A DNA stretch of 64,000 bases, from assembly GCA_028023455.1 (NCBI GenBank), contig JAQFVV010006216.1, positions 3,364,877-3,428,876 on the forward strand, read 5' to 3'. Source of the DNA: Epiperipatus broadwayi (taxonomy: Eukaryota; Onychophora; Udeonychophora; Euonychophora; Peripatidae). The notes below the pieces were generated by a model. It had not been told where the DNA came from, searched no databases, and saw only the letters and a list, made by a program, of their open reading frames with translations. The translations under genes and the position numbers were made by a program. Below are positions 35,082-48,960 of the stretch, in pieces (position 1 is the first letter of the stretch; each line of letters opens with the position of its first letter).

Positions 35082-37937
35082 CCCCTCCGAGTTTTGGAGT
35101 AAAATACATTTGTTCCTTTCCTTAGGTATTGATCTATTTTAATTCTATATGCTTAATTTTTTTAACAAAATTATAAATACTTAATAAATAAGTTTCATGA
35201 TGAGCGAGATTTATCATGAGTAAATGATTTAAGAGAGGCCTCCAACTTAATGACTTTGCATATCACTCATATCAATTCTGTGTTAATTAATCCACATTTA
35301 ATTTCTTGTGGAAGACATGACTATAGTATGAGTCCAATTTTTGTGCATTACATGTGCAAATCATGGTCTTGGAACATTTATCTGTGAATGTCACGACTAT
35401 TTCTATGTGCATTTGAAACTTACGGTATTTTTTTATTAATTGGCTGGAAATTTTTCTACCAGCTATATCTTTACTTAGCCATGACTTTCCTCTACTGGCG
35501 CATCATAATGGGGGATTTCACACACAGACCCATCTTTAGATCAATGTCCTTGTAAAGAAAAGACCTAATCAGGTAAAAAAAAGTAAAATCTGAAATCCTT
35601 TATTGTCTTATATACACTCACATATCTCAATCTATTATTTCCTTATTCATCATCGCTTGACTTGTATTATAAAAAATGATATTATTATTTTTCTTTCATG
35701 GCTAATATTTGCATGATTATATTATTATTATTTATTTTATTTTTCAACTTTAAATGCCTTAGTTTAAATTTTTTACTTAGTCAAGCTTTGCTATGTCCAA
35801 AGCACAGACTTATGGGTTGGATTACTCATAAATTTTTGTTTGACATAATTTAGGGATTGACACCTTTTTTTCCTTCTAAGTTTTTTTTTTTATTCTTTAT
35901 CGAGAATTATTACAATTTCTGTCAAGTTGTCCTACTAATTATTTTTTTTATTTTTCTAATTCAGACATAAAAAAAAAATCCTTTATTGATGCTTATTATT
36001 AAAAAAAAACATTCTAACTTTAAACATATTTTCTTTAATATAATCCAGGGGCATTATCCATAAGGTCAAGCCTGCCACTCCTTCCGATTACTGGACTATT
36101 TTTTATCTGTTGGTTCTTTATTTTGATACATTTTAGAATAGCAGCTCATACTAGGGGATTGTGAATCGCTCTTGGTCTTTCATATTGTTTTGCATTAGTG
36201 AGGTCCGAGTTACTTCTGGTACTTCTGAAAACTTTTGTTTTTTTAGGGCTGCTAGAAAATCATCTCTCTCTGGATTTGCTCCAAAAGTTTTTTTTATGTT
36301 ATTTATGTTCTAATTTTTAGATCGGGATTTAAATCTCTTATCTTTTGTTTCATAAGCAGGTCTAGTTTTATCAAAAGCACTTAGTAATTTGGCCATTTGC
36401 TCAACTGTTTTCCTCTCAGTACTGATGACCAATAAGAAAACTGCTGCACTATCCTAATAATTTGTTACTCAGATAGTGGGCTGTCTGTCAATGCTCTTAA
36501 TTTTGTTATCTGCCTACAGAAGAATGGAATGAAAGTTCATCAGGTCGCCATTTTTTTTGCGACACCTGGTAACTAGTACTCGCCTGAGTAGCTGGATAGT
36601 AAGTCTTGTTTGTATCCAATGAAGGTTGTGCGTTTCGTAAAAAGGGAATCCCACCAAGCTTGAGAAGATCGCGATCTTGGCAGCTGATTCAACATAAAAT
36701 ATTTTTTAAGCTACTAATGTGTTCAATGGGAGCTTCATTTACGTATCCTGAAAATATCCGTATTTTAATAAATTGATTGACTATTACAGAGCTATTATTC
36801 TGTATGTGCGTGTTTACATTTATACTTTCTTTCTCATAATTGGCTTTTTTTTTCTTTGTCGTACCAATCTCACTTTGCCTACTATTATTAAAATCTGTTT
36901 TTTTTATTTTATCCACTAAACTTAATTTTTGTTCTAATATTTTCCATTATACTTTCATTTTTTAGCTTATTCTCTGTTACTGCTTCCTGTAATAGTTCTA
37001 TTTTTTCTTTCTGTTCTAATTTAATTTTCTCAATTTCTTGATATCCTGTCTCGATTTGATTTTCTACTTGTTTTATACTTCTACCTATTTTTTTCATAAT
37101 TTCTTTTTTCATTTTTTCATAACCTTACTTAATCTGATGTTCTAATTTTTCAAGCATTTGTCCTTGTTTTTCTAATTTTATGTTTGTTTTATTATTTTGA
37201 TTTCATCTTTGTCTCCTGGTTTTTAAGCTCTTCGACTATCTTCTTATTTTGGTTTATAAGCTTTTCAAACATTTTAATCATCATTATCATGATCTCAATA
37301 TTTTCTTGCTTATTCAAGATTTACTTGTTTTTTAGTTTTATTTTGCTGTGGTTCCTCGTTATGAACATTTTTTAATTCTTTATCTTGAGCTTCCATTTTT
37401 GCTCTTGTTCTCATAAGTATTTATACTCTTTAATTTTATTCTTTTTAAGTAATAATAGTTAACTTTTTTTTTCAATATCGCTGTCCTTTTACTATCTTTT
37501 CTTTTAACTAATCTATTATATTTTTTTTAATTTATTTTTTCATTTAATTGGTGTGTTCACCTGATCTTCCACACCATAATCCTTTCTTACATTACCTGCC
37601 TACTTATTTCTGACTTTTGCAAAATCTACTTTTATAAATCTGCTCGTAATTACTTATTTATCTTAGTATACCTACATATTTTTAAAATTTTAATTATATT
37701 ACTTATCTTCTTTTTTCAACTATATGCTTATATATATTTTCTATTATTTTACTGTTGATAGTTTCATCCATTCTCGCATCTCTCATCAAATTATTAATTT
37801 CGATTTAATTTTTTTTTTTAATTTTATTTGATAGCTGAGGTCATTTTAGGGTGGAATTAGTTAATTGTTTATTCGGACACTTATTCAAATGGAATGTTCT
37901 AGCACACATGTTGGGCAGCATTTATAACAGATGGTGA
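35082..37937 (-). pseudogene. Decayed gag of the antisense LTR retrotransposon
   Basis: The internal region between the two LTRs is only about 2.9 kb. The minus strand carries Gag remnants: a Lys/Glu-rich coiled-coil frame at 36909-37112, then 36689-36916 ending in FIKIRIFSGYVNEAPIEHIS. That matches in pattern the capsid-start block of the gag at 3.3-5.4 kb (FSGESRENPLEYL). Further broken frames continue to about 36060, including a NKTYYPATQ-like stretch. There is no room for a full pol, so pol was lost or never carried. The two gags look like relatives within Ty3/gypsy. The short plus-strand frame at 37184-37375 is antisense shadow. Confidence 0.65.
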
Positions 37938-39804
37938 TGATTATGTATTTTTTTTAATATAATTTATTTTAATAAACTTGAAACTGCATCATTATACAAG
38001 CAGAGAGGAGAAAATTTAATTAATATTGTACATATTAACTATACTAACGGTCAGACTGAGATTGTCTATAAATGCACAGACTCAGCTAAATTTCAAGACT
38101 GGGGTATACTTGTTCTATAACTGCTATAAGCAAAATATCTCTTCTGTGAATACTTTTTATTTATTCTGAGGATAAAACCTTCGGACACAACCCAGAATTA
38201 ACTGGCATATGCCAAGAGAATATTTTAAAAGCTCCCAGCACTTGATTCCATGGCTAGCTCAAATAAACAAGAAACTTCCCTAACTTAGGCTATCAGATAA
38301 TACATATTTAAGCACAAAACAATATAATTGCCAAGTTTGTTTACTAAATGTTATATGATAAGACACGGAGAGAGAGAATTTAGGTCAAATTAACAATTAA
38401 AATGTATTTATTTACAAATAATATTATAGCAATAATAAGAATATAAATTAAATTAAACTAATTACAAAGTTATTCAGTATAGTTAGGTTCAATTTAAATT
38501 AGGTAGTAAGAATTTAATCATTTCTAATTTTAAGGTAGTTCATAAAGAGAATGAAATCTTACCCCTGTATTTCGTTTAGACTTTGAATTATTTTCTTATG
38601 TTCACCTAGGTTTTGCTATAGGGTTTTCTTCAGTGATCACTTCTGTCTTCTTGACAGTTTCTAGATTTTGTGGATGGTATTTTCGAATAAGTTTCCTGGT
38701 TTCTTTAGCAGGGCAACATATATCTTCATGTTTTTGTTCAGCAGTAGTCTTTGATAATGACAGGCAGATGTCTCATAAATGATAGGTCAAGGGTTTTTAT
38801 CACATTTCTGGCTATCAAATGTATATGAATTGGGTAATGAAAACTGACTGAATACCACTTTTTCAATTCTAGCACAACATGATAATGTTAGGGTATCTGC
38901 ATAAATGGTTATACATTGCTGGAGAACAAAACTAGAGATTCACGATGAAAGAGACTGGACAGTAAAGTTTAAGAGCAGCAGGATAGCCTGAATAACTTCA
39001 AACTTTGTTGAATAATTTCAATAACTTGGTTGAATACTCTTCATGAACTTCAATAATAATAATGATGATGAGCTAATAAGAATTTATTAGCTTGTATATC
39101 TGGACAAATCATTGTATGAGCTCACTCATGTCATTAATCAGTTTTAATCTTTTTTTTCTAATTAATTATTTTTATTCATAACATTAATTCTAGCATTAAT
39201 TATCTAATCAATTGACTGGCTTATTGATACAGTAAAAACAACATAATCCCTTCTTGATTTGATAAATTATAAAATTATTTTAATCTTTGATTAGATAGTA
39301 ATTTTACAAAATTAACTAGTTTTAGATTAGAATTCTATACAATTACTTTCATTTCAATTTTCTTGTTTTGTTTTTTTTTCTTTAAAATTAATGTTTTAGT
39401 TTTGATTGTTTCACCAAATAAATTTTATAGTTTTTAATTTACCTTTACACATTTTGTTTTATTTTCATTATATCTCATAACATTTTGGAAGTTGTAAATT
39501 TATTTAAAGGAAAGATAGGCCATTCCTTTATAATTAAAATTTTTGAACTACATTATATTTTGATTATATATTTCCGTCTTCTATTTTTTTATTATTTTAC
39601 ATTGAGATTAGGATAATTTGAACAGAATTTTATTTTTCGTTTTGTTTACTTCCTAACCGGCCTTTTGTACTATTTTAAAATCTCTTCATTCTATTTATTA
39701 AACTGTATAGCACTTTTTTATTAAATATATATATATATTTTCTGACTATTCTTAACATGCATTTTAAATATTTCATGTAATACATATTTAGGTTTTATGT
39801 TACA
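37938..39804 (-). repeat. LTR (5' copy) of antisense LTR retrotransposon
   Basis: Partner of 33229-35081, about 1.87 kb, ending on the plus strand in GTTACA. A TA microsatellite (near 39725-39740) replaces an A/T run present in the other copy. No clear primer-binding site or 5-bp target duplication could be identified at the edges, so the boundaries are good to about 10 bp. Confidence 0.75.
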
Positions 39805-41249
39805 ATATAATTCCCTTTGTCACTATGAATCTATGCTTTTTAAGTAGTTTTTTAAGTATAGTTTTTAGTCTCATATGAAATTTTTTATACAGACATTGTA
39901 ATAGTAAACATATATATATATAAACTTCTTTCTGGTATTCCCAGGTATTTTCCATTTCCAACATATATCAACAACAGTATTTTTAGTTCCAAGATTTTTC
40001 CTGAAGCATTATTCTGAGAGATTTTCAGCATAGTCTTATTTGTAGATTAAAAGATATTTTATAGTAAATATCAAAACTTTTTCTTACTATAGAAATGTAA
40101 ATTGATTGCTCAGCACTTTTACTGATTTTCTTCAGTTTCATGCAAAATTTCTGGTGCAGTGTCATAATTTTAAATGATCTCAAAACATTCATTCATTTTT
40201 CATTGTTGAAAACTTTTCTATATAGAACACTTTGTCTTATTTGATGTCTTATAGTATGGTTCATTGACATTTTTTAAATAAATTTATTCATGACTACAAT
40301 TTTATTTTGATCTCTGTAATTACTTTTGACCATCAAGCTTCATATTATGCATTGTTAGTATTTTTTTAAATATCGTTATATTATTGCTCTTTGTTTTTCC
40401 TGACTTTTCTTTGGAATTTCCTATTTAGTTTCCTTAAGTAATCTTTACAGTTTCTAATTTTTTTTTCTAATTACATTGTATCTTTTGACATCCATTTAAT
40501 CTTACTCAAGTTTTTATCAGATTTATCTTTAAATTATTTATTTCACTGCATAAATCCGTATTGTAATAGTGTGGCAGAAGAACTAAAAGCACCTGGATTG
40601 ATTTCAAGATGAGGCTAGTTTTAAAAAAATCACTTTGGGTAATAAATGGAATTTTTTCCCTATGCATCTAGTGCAGTGTTAGAATGACAGACTTAAAAAC
40701 TAAAAGTTTTGAATTGAAGCTTGCTCGAACATGGAATGATCTTTCAAGCAACTTACTATTTGAATATTAATGGAAGTATTATGCTTTAACCGTTGCATGG
40801 GTAACCTTAACATCCACATGACCTTTCATGCAACAAATCAATTTCTGATGAAACTATTGTGTTTAGTCAGCTTTGAGGTTAATCAAACAACACATGACCT
40901 TCTGAGAAATTGTCCATAAATTTTCTTTTGCTTAATTCTATCTCAATTCTCTACTTAATTTCTGAAGGTACTAAAGCAATAAATTTATTCTCTAGATTAT
41001 ATCTCATATGTTGGACAAATTTATAGCTCTTATTTTAATTTTACTTGAAATGTAAAAACATGATCATTCATAAATTATTTTACAATTTATTTTTTACACT
41101 TTTTATTATTAAAACTGAAGCTTTTCAACATCTAATGCTAAGAGTGTAATTAATTTGATTCCTGGGACTTCATTCGTTAATGTCCAATTATATACATACA
41201 TATAATTAGTACTTTGGCAATGTAAAATTGTATTAAAAGTAAAAATATT
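39805..41249. other. Intron 3 interior, possible LINE debris
   Basis: AT-rich, with no confident frame. 40560-40960 is somewhat less AT-rich and lies just downstream (minus strand) of the LINE endonuclease remnant, so it may be decayed LINE sequence, but no motif could be read. Confidence 0.3.
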
Positions 41250-41640
41250 ATTCATTTTCCAAAAACTTAGTACTCATTCTACTTTCAATTCCATATTGTC
41301 TAATAACATATTCTTCCAATTCCAGTTTTGGCTTATCACTAATCATCACTGAAAGTGTGTCTTATTTGCATGTTTTGTCAATTGCCATCTGCACCTGATC
41401 TAATATTTCAATTTTTTCTTCACTTGTTTGAATTTGTTAAATCATAGATTTATAAAATGTTGAATGAGTGTCCATGAAAATTGAATCATTCATAATATTA
41501 TATTCATCAAATTGTTTCCTAATAAGCTTGATGATAAAAGTCATGCCATTTCTTCATTGTTGTCCATGATCTGAATAATAAACTATGTTCTCCAAATGTA
41601 AAATCTTTTCAATGCAATCCATCTTATTTTACTATTTCCT
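41250..41640 (-). pseudogene. LINE apurinic-endonuclease domain remnant
   Basis: On the minus strand, broken frames read as the endonuclease of an RTE-like LINE: RNGMTFIIKLIRKQF, then NIMNDSIF, then EEKIEILDQVQMAIDKT and DTLSVMISD, ending EYVIRQYGIESR. These correspond to the usual NGVAFI, NDRII, EEEI..FYD.LQ..ID and L(I/V)(I/V)MGDFNA..G..G.RN blocks. The catalytic Asp-Phe-Asn block is degraded. It may come from the same LINE family as the reverse transcriptase piece at 12890-14150, but the two do not overlap. Confidence 0.6.
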
Positions 41641-41655
41641 ATGTACAAGCATACA

Positions 41656-41772
41656 TTTTACCTTTACCATATTGGACTTTTCTTCATCCATGTTTTTCTG
41701 ATTTCACTGATAATCTTATGATTTTCGGGGGGGGGGGGCCCTTTACCATATTGGACTTTTCTTCGTATCCAG
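41656..41772 (+). repeat. Short duplication with 12-G run between copies
   Basis: CTTTACCATATTGGACTTTT followed by CTTC occurs near 41661 and again near 41741. Just before the second copy is a run of 12 G (41727-41738) followed by CCC. Such a G run is out of place in DNA this AT-rich. A sequencing or assembly artefact at a join is a real possibility. Confidence 0.7.
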
Positions 41773-42074
41773 ACCTCATCATATATGCCAACAATGCTGA
41801 AAAATATCCTTGATTTTTTTTATAGTAGTATGATGAGTGCCCTCAAATCTGAAAAACACTCCTATAGAGTTTGACATGATGTTTTTGTTTTTGTTAACAT
41901 ATCTGGGGGCAACTGTCATAATTATCATCTTAATATTGCTGTTGCCCATAAATAGAATAATACTAGTAAGACATTAAAAAATGCAAACAAGCATAGAAAA
42001 TAAAGTATAATAGAAATTAAGTAATAAAGATCAGAAAAAAATATAGATTATTGAAGCTGGAAATATAGTACATA

Positions 42075-42170
42075 TTCCTGCTTCACCTAGTACCAATGTC
42101 ATCAGCACTAGTCTGGGTTTGAACCCAATCTTTATTAACTGACACCCATCTCATAATAGGTGGTAGTATA
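42075..42170 (-). repeat. Possible tRNA-like SINE fragment
   Basis: The minus strand contains GATTGGGTTCAAACCCAGAC, with a B-box-like GGTTCAAACCC. No tail, A-box or target duplication was recognised. Confidence 0.25.
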
Positions 42171-45100
42171 TTTTAATCAATATTATAATCTTTTATATTT
42201 CATTAATCTTATTTTATAATTAAAACTAACCTTTTTATATTAGTTTATTTATTTTATATTTGTAAAAATGTATATTGTGTTTATTTTATCAAATTGAATT
42301 GAATCCTAGATATCTATAAAATGTTACAAATATTTCAAATTCTTTATTAAAGTTCATTTTCTTCAATAAATCAGTTGGTAACATTTTATATTTATCTTTT
42401 AATCAATGTACACTTGAGAATCAATTATTTAAACAATGTAATATTTTTAAGAAATATTTTGTAAAAGTTTATACCAAATATGTTTGAAAGTCATTGTACC
42501 AAATTTTTCTGAATAAAATCTACATTTTGTTAATCTAAACCATAATTAAATAGATTTTGTTAGGACAATGACTGATAAACTTAATATGCTTGTTGTTGTT
42601 GTTTTTTTAATTAGCAAATCAACCCTTGGGGCATGTTCATGCAGAGTTAGAGATTTTCCCTCCAAAGTGGCACCAACCTCACAGAACTGCTGAGAGCAGG
42701 TACAATTGGTGGAGGTCAATGTAGATTTAATCCTTTAGATAAGACCAGAACACCTAAATATTGGAAAATTTGATAAGAATTATTTATTGTTGAGTTTACT
42801 GAAGAGAAGTGATTAATCTATATACAAGACATCGTGCCTAAAAGAATGGCTGGCTAAAAGATCGACCATGCTTCCCGGAGCTCTGTCTCACCAGCTCATC
42901 AATGCCATCCAGTGCTGTCAACATCTAGCCGGAGCTTGTCTATGTCAAGTAAACCTGCTAATACTCTGATTGTAACTGCCTCTGTCAAGCTGTGAAACAT
43001 CTTCCAATAGGTATATTATTATAATCTCCAATTTGCTGCAAGCCACTGATTTTATTTCACTTTTTTAAATCAATATTAATTTATATATCTGTGTAATGTT
43101 TATACGGCTTGGTTTAAAATGAGTCTTTTAATTTTATTCAATTTAAAATATTAATTCTTATAAAATTTTATATTATTTTGATGCGGCAAATTAAATTAAA
43201 TTTCGTCGGTTTGTTTAGATTATTTGACTTACTGAAATGGCCAACTACAAAATTCAATGAGCTATTAACTTTAAATCCTCCCCCTGTTATTTTTTTTAAA
43301 TTTAAAAATCATTACAAGAAGACTTCCTTCTGTAAATTAATTAATAGAAAGCTCATTTAGTTTTGTACCTCATATATATATTTATTTGAATGATTGAAAT
43401 TATTTTAAAAGTATCTTACTATTACCTCCAATTTAAAATAGCCCTGTAATTATTTCTGAAAGAATAAATAATTTTAGTGAATCAATTAAGTAAAATTTAT
43501 CATAGAATTTTATCAGTATATATATTTCATACATATATTTTATTTGTCAGAAAATATTAAAATTATGATTTACAATTTATTAGTTTGATATTTAATGCCC
43601 GTCTATGTTAATTAAAGACAAGTCCTATTTTGTAATCTTCTGTGATGAGTGGAGAAAACAATTTTATATTTTAGTTTTAATTCTTGCCTTTCTTTTTGTA
43701 ATATAATTTACTATTCATTCATTAATGACCTAACGTTTCTGGGACTTTACATTATATCAGGGAGCCAATGATTTTAATCAGGATTTATTATTTTGTTAAT
43801 GATATACTATTTATCTATATACGTCTAAGGCATTGTGTATTTATAGTTACAACCATTTCTTTATTGCTATTCTTGCTTTGCTACCAACCTCTTAGGACCT
43901 TCGGAATCTGACCAGTCCAACCTTTTACACTCCATCAAAGTAGACATAGTTCATACCAAGGGATTCTTTTCTAGCATTGCTATTAAGATATATATGCACA
44001 TCAAAATATTATTATGATTATTTAGAGACATGTTTGGCTGGAGGGCTAGCATTTCTCATCATCTAGTTGTATTTACTAGAAAATTGTCTGTAGTAAAGCC
44101 ACCCAGAGGGTCAATAACAGACCTCATTTATTTTGTTGTAATCTATAATAGCATATTGCCTTCTTCATCATTTTATATCTTTATTTAGCAAACCTGAAAT
44201 GCTCTCTGCCATGATGGCACGTCCTTCACAAACAATTTCGTTAATTAATTAAATCTGACTGTATAATTGTCAATTATTTATTTAAGAACTATTTTGCTTC
44301 CCACACTCATTATATACAAATGACTTTAAATGTAATAGTGTTTTAAATGCCCATCTTTCATATTTTGTAATATATATATATATATAAAACAGATTTATTT
44401 GTAATATCATATTTTATTGCTGAATGGTTTTGGCCGACCAATTAACAAACTTTTATATTGTTTGTCAAAGCCGCATCAAAACGAATTAAATAAAATCACC
44501 AAGTTGTATAAACAAAGACTACTTATTTTGTACTAAATTCTTTAATAAATTCCTATAATATTGTTATCTTAAATAAGCTTAGTTTGTCATCACTCCCAAT
44601 CTCTAAGGTTAATTACTCTATTTGGTTATAATATTTATTTGATGTAAATTCACTTCTTTATAATGTTGCCATAAAGAATTATCATTATTACGGTTCAAAC
44701 CATTAGTAATCGATCAAATCATATCTGTACCGTTCTGCAATCGTCAGAATCCATTAAATCATTGATTTTTCATATAAACCCTTTATTATTTTGAGTCTCT
44801 ATGTGAACCATGACCTCCAGCTGGGACGGAATAAAACCAAGCACTGCTACTGTCATCACAAACGTTATCCATTAGTCAGAGAGGCAATAATTTAGGCAAA
44901 TAGGTTAGGATTCATCCTTGTCCTGACATATGTATCTTTTGCATGGTTGGATTCAAGGTACTTTTGCTTGGATTATTGGTCTTGTTGAATGAATACACGA
45001 TTTTGACCGGCACATTATTTGTATGAAATTGTTAGAGAAAGTAAGTTGAAACTCAGTATAAATTTGAATATAAAATGAAAAGTTATGACCTCTCACTTAT

Positions 45101-46879
45101 GCCACATTCATACTCACTAATTATTGAGATTTTGAGTGTGATTTATTTATTATTACATTTTGAAATATGCTCTTCTTATGTGCAGAAACATTGACAACTT
45201 TAACAGCTTTTTGTTTCATGAGATATGTATGTTTGCCTTATATTTATTTTCAATCCCATACTTGAACTTGTAGATCACACATTTTTTTATAGTTTTGAGA
45301 ATAAATTTTTTTGAAAATTCCAGATTTATTGAAAAATATGTTTAAATACTCGTAAAAAAAGTAAATAAATAAACTTTTAGTATCAAAGTCTCTTATCTAC
45401 TACCATAACTGATGATAACATTTAACTAAGAATGCTATTCCAGCAAACTGTAAAACTCCCTAACATAAAGTAATACTCATTAAAATAAAAGTAGTTTTTT
45501 TTTTCTTTCAATCATCTGCAAGTTTTTAATCGAATTCAATGTTTTGTTTGTATATTGGAATTATAGTAATTAACTAAATATTTTCACATAAAAGATAGAT
45601 GGCCATTCTGTCTTTTCCAAAGACTTTATCATGTGGTTGAAGTGTTAGTATTCATTCATTTTATATTTAAAAAATCCAAAGCGCATGTGCAACAGTTTAA
45701 TGCTGTTTAAAATATTATACATAAAAATTAAGTAATTTTTTAAAAATTATATTGATTTATATGGGGAAAAAGTTATTTTTCCCTTTTAATTTTTATATTG
45801 AATTTTTTCTCATTATATATATGGTATAAGTCAATAAATATCACAGTAGTTATTGACTGATAGTACTAAAAAGATAACAATCACCTCTTCACAAAATAAA
45901 TTTTGGAAATGCTTTTTTTTAATGAAGTATTTATTGTATGATATTGCACAAACTATGTGGACATCATTAATAATGTTTATATATTTTAGTGATTTATTTC
46001 TTAGATTCGGAATCTCCCAATCTGTTTTATGCAAGCTATGAGACATTATCGATTTATATTTTAAAACTAATCAATATTCACTTAATCTCAAAAAATATAT
46101 TTATTGACTATTGAAAATGACTTATTAACTTTTTTATGCATTTGTTGAAAATGCAATTTTCATAATAAAATATTAAATAATAAGTAAAATATTAAAACTA
46201 ATATTCCATAAAATCAGTAAAACTAAAATATAACAACTATCATAAAATTAAAATAAAAAATTTTAGTATGTTAGATTAAAATGAGATTATTTTTAATTAT
46301 TTATACTACATAAAATTTGGGGGAAAACTGAGATATAAATTTATTTATTGATCATTAATAATAACAGCTTTTTTTGTACATTCACCAGGATCTACAAATT
46401 AGATAGAAAACCCCTACTTAGGAGGTCTTAATCTCTTAACAAAATAAATATTAATTATGCAGTAATTTGTTTTCAAGTATTTATTTAATAATAACATTGT
46501 TAATGTTATGTTTGATTTGAAGCCCAGCAATTAATAACAATGTATAAACATGAGGGAATTTGAATGTTTATATAGAACAAAATAATTATATCCCAGAATG
46601 AAGTAAATTAAATAATTTTTATTTTCACCTAGGTAGCATAATATATCAGAGCATTTTTGAGACAGTAGCAATAATTTATCGGCAGTTAAAATGCAGCCCT
46701 TATTTGTTGACTATTTGTCACGTAAATTCCATAGAGATTTGTGATTTTATGGTTGTTTGCTAGGTCAACCATTTTTATTCATTTTTGTTGTTGATAACTA
46801 GGATCAACTTGTGTCGTGTCAACTACAGTTTGATTATTTATCAGATTTGGTTTCCAACTATTAATAACATTTATCATTA
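42171..46879. other. Intron 3 interior, no gene recognised
   Basis: AT-rich intron with islands of higher GC at about 42650-43010, 43870-43960 and 44790-45000 that look like untranslated or LTR-like repeat debris but have no identified partner. An AT dinucleotide run lies at 44370-44388. The short open frames are within chance expectation. Confidence 0.3.
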
Positions 46880-48960
46880 TGTCTTTTTTTGTTTTTACAA
46901 TTGTGTTTGGTACACGAGAGAATGACATCTGCATGCTTTATTTGATTTTCCAGTTTAAATTCTAATTTGTAATTGTAATTAGACAATCTATTATATAACT
47001 ATTCAATTTATGGACTTTGAATTTAAGTATTCAGGTGCTTTTTATTAGATAATATTTCCAATAATTGATGGCAACTTGTTATTGTTTTGAATGGATGGCC
47101 TTAAAGATATTGATGGAATTTTTTAACAGTCCAAATACTAACTAATGCTTTTTTCTCTAACTGGTGGTAATTTTTCAGATTGTCATGTAAGTTATTGGAC
47201 AATCACCATTGTGGGAGCGATGGCTAAATATAGCTCAAATTTCATATTCTGATGCTTCAGTTGTCAAGGTTAAAATCCAAATTACTATCAAAATAACCTT
47301 ATACTTAGTCCAATATTAACAGGACTTTGACCTTCTGAAATGCTTTTTGCGATTTGTTTTAAGTCCAGTGTTTTCTCTTATGGTATAGCTTATATAGAAG
47401 TATAGCTGCTTGGGCTTACTCTCTGAGAAAATTTTTAAATAAGTTTAATCCAAGAAATGCCTGCAATTGTTAAGTATTTCTAAGTATATGTAGCTTTTTT
47501 AACTGCTTTTACTTTTTCTGGGTTGAGTTTTACTTCTCATGAAATAATATGATCTAGGAGTTTTATTTCTCTAGCGCACCTTACACATTTGCAGAAATTA
47601 ACTCCAAAATCAGAGACTTGGCTACAAACTTTTTTTATTCTCTTTTGTAGTATCTCTTCAAAGTTATTGGTTATTAACATGTAATCAAAATGTAATGTGA
47701 GCCTATCTATTTCTTTTAACAGTATCAATTTTTGCTTGTAAAATTTTCAGAACTGTAGTAATTTCTAAAGGGAGTCAATTATATATAAATAACTCTTTGT
47801 GAATTAAAATACGATCTTAACTGTTTTCTTAGATACTGATATTTAACGAAAAGCTGCATTAAGATCTAGTTTTGCAAAGAATTTAGTACCTTCTAAACTG
47901 ATTAGCATCTCTTTTATATTGGGGATTTGATTGACTTTTTAGTAAAGCTTTATTGACAATGACTCGATAATCACTGCAGATTCTAACTTAGCCATTAGGT
48001 TTTGAAGTGATATCTTTGGGAATAGCCCAATCTATATTTTCGACAGATGTTACTCTTTTTTTAACAAGAGTATCCAAAGCTCTATTAACTTATGTTCTCA
48101 GTGCAAATGGTACCTTGCACACTTTATAGATAATGTTGGGGTTTATCTGTTTCAATTTTTTCTTGTTCTGGTCTGATTAATTTTGAATACAGAGTTTGGA
48201 TTTCTCTTCCATTGTAATTTTATTTATCACATAGATTTTTATGCCTAAAGGTTTGAACTAATTTCAACCTAGTAATGTTTTTAACTGCTATTATTAACTG
48301 TTACTATTACTTTTATAGGTTTCCTACTTGTGTCTTTAATCTTTGTATCTGTTTTTATTATCTTTGAATAGCTTTTAGTCTTTTTGGATAATGATTTTTA
48401 GTCTGTTTGTGATATAAGATTCTCTGGCTCCTGCTACCAATTTCCATTGCAAGAGATTTATTGCAGATTTTAATACTTATCATTATCTGCTAAGATTGTT
48501 ACTATTCACTTTGTTTATTCTAATATTGGTTTTATTTTTGACAGATTTATGTCTAAGGAAATTTTTACTGGTTTTATTTTTATAATGGTAAACTTTTACC
48601 ACATGATCTATTTTGCCACTACTTTTGCATTTTTCCTCTTTCCAGTTATTGTCTTTCACTAAGTGTTCCATATTCTTGCAGCAATAGCATTTTACTTTTT
48701 CTTTTTGGAAAGTTTTAGATTTGAATGCATGGATTGTTGTTTGTTATTAACATTACTTGTATACATATTTGTGAAATTCTTTAACATGTTTTAAAACTAT
48801 TTCTTATGCTATACTTCTTTTTATATGCTTTGGGATATATATGGCTGGGGATTGCTAAGGATTGCTGCCACAAAGATATATTGGGCATGCCTCATAAGAA
48901 TTTTTCTAATAAAATTTCCTTAAGATATTGACCATATAAATATTTATTTGCTAATTCTCT
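46880..48960 (-). pseudogene. Ty3/gypsy gag-pol remnant (zinc knuckle, RT, RNase H)
   Basis: Read on the minus strand from 48960 downward: the end of capsid; a nucleocapsid zinc knuckle CYCCKNMEHLVKDN near 48690-48650 (C-x2-C-x4-H, last Cys lost) with a second degenerate one (CKSSGKIDHV); then reverse transcriptase with WAIPKDITSKPNG and ICSDYRVIVNKALL near 48040-47950; the catalytic region as LTLHFDYMLITNNFEE near 47700-47650, where the usual Y-V-D-D is replaced by H-F-D-Y; CAREIKLLDHIIS near 47560; RNase H with LTTEASEY near 47260 and YHQLEKKALVSIW near 47180-47140; and the tail YNYKLEFKLENQIKHADV near 46970-46920. Many stops and frameshifts. Integrase was not found. It is clearly inactive. 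Confidence 0.75.

Noticed and set aside
37184-37375. 63-codon hydrophobic frame resembling a membrane protein
   Set aside because: It is antisense to the Lys/Glu-rich gag remnant, so its hydrophobicity is a strand artefact.
43170-44490. Inverted TTTTGATGCGGC pair 1.3 kb apart
   Set aside because: Only about 12 bp match, with no flanking duplication and no homology further inward. Insufficient for a transposon call.
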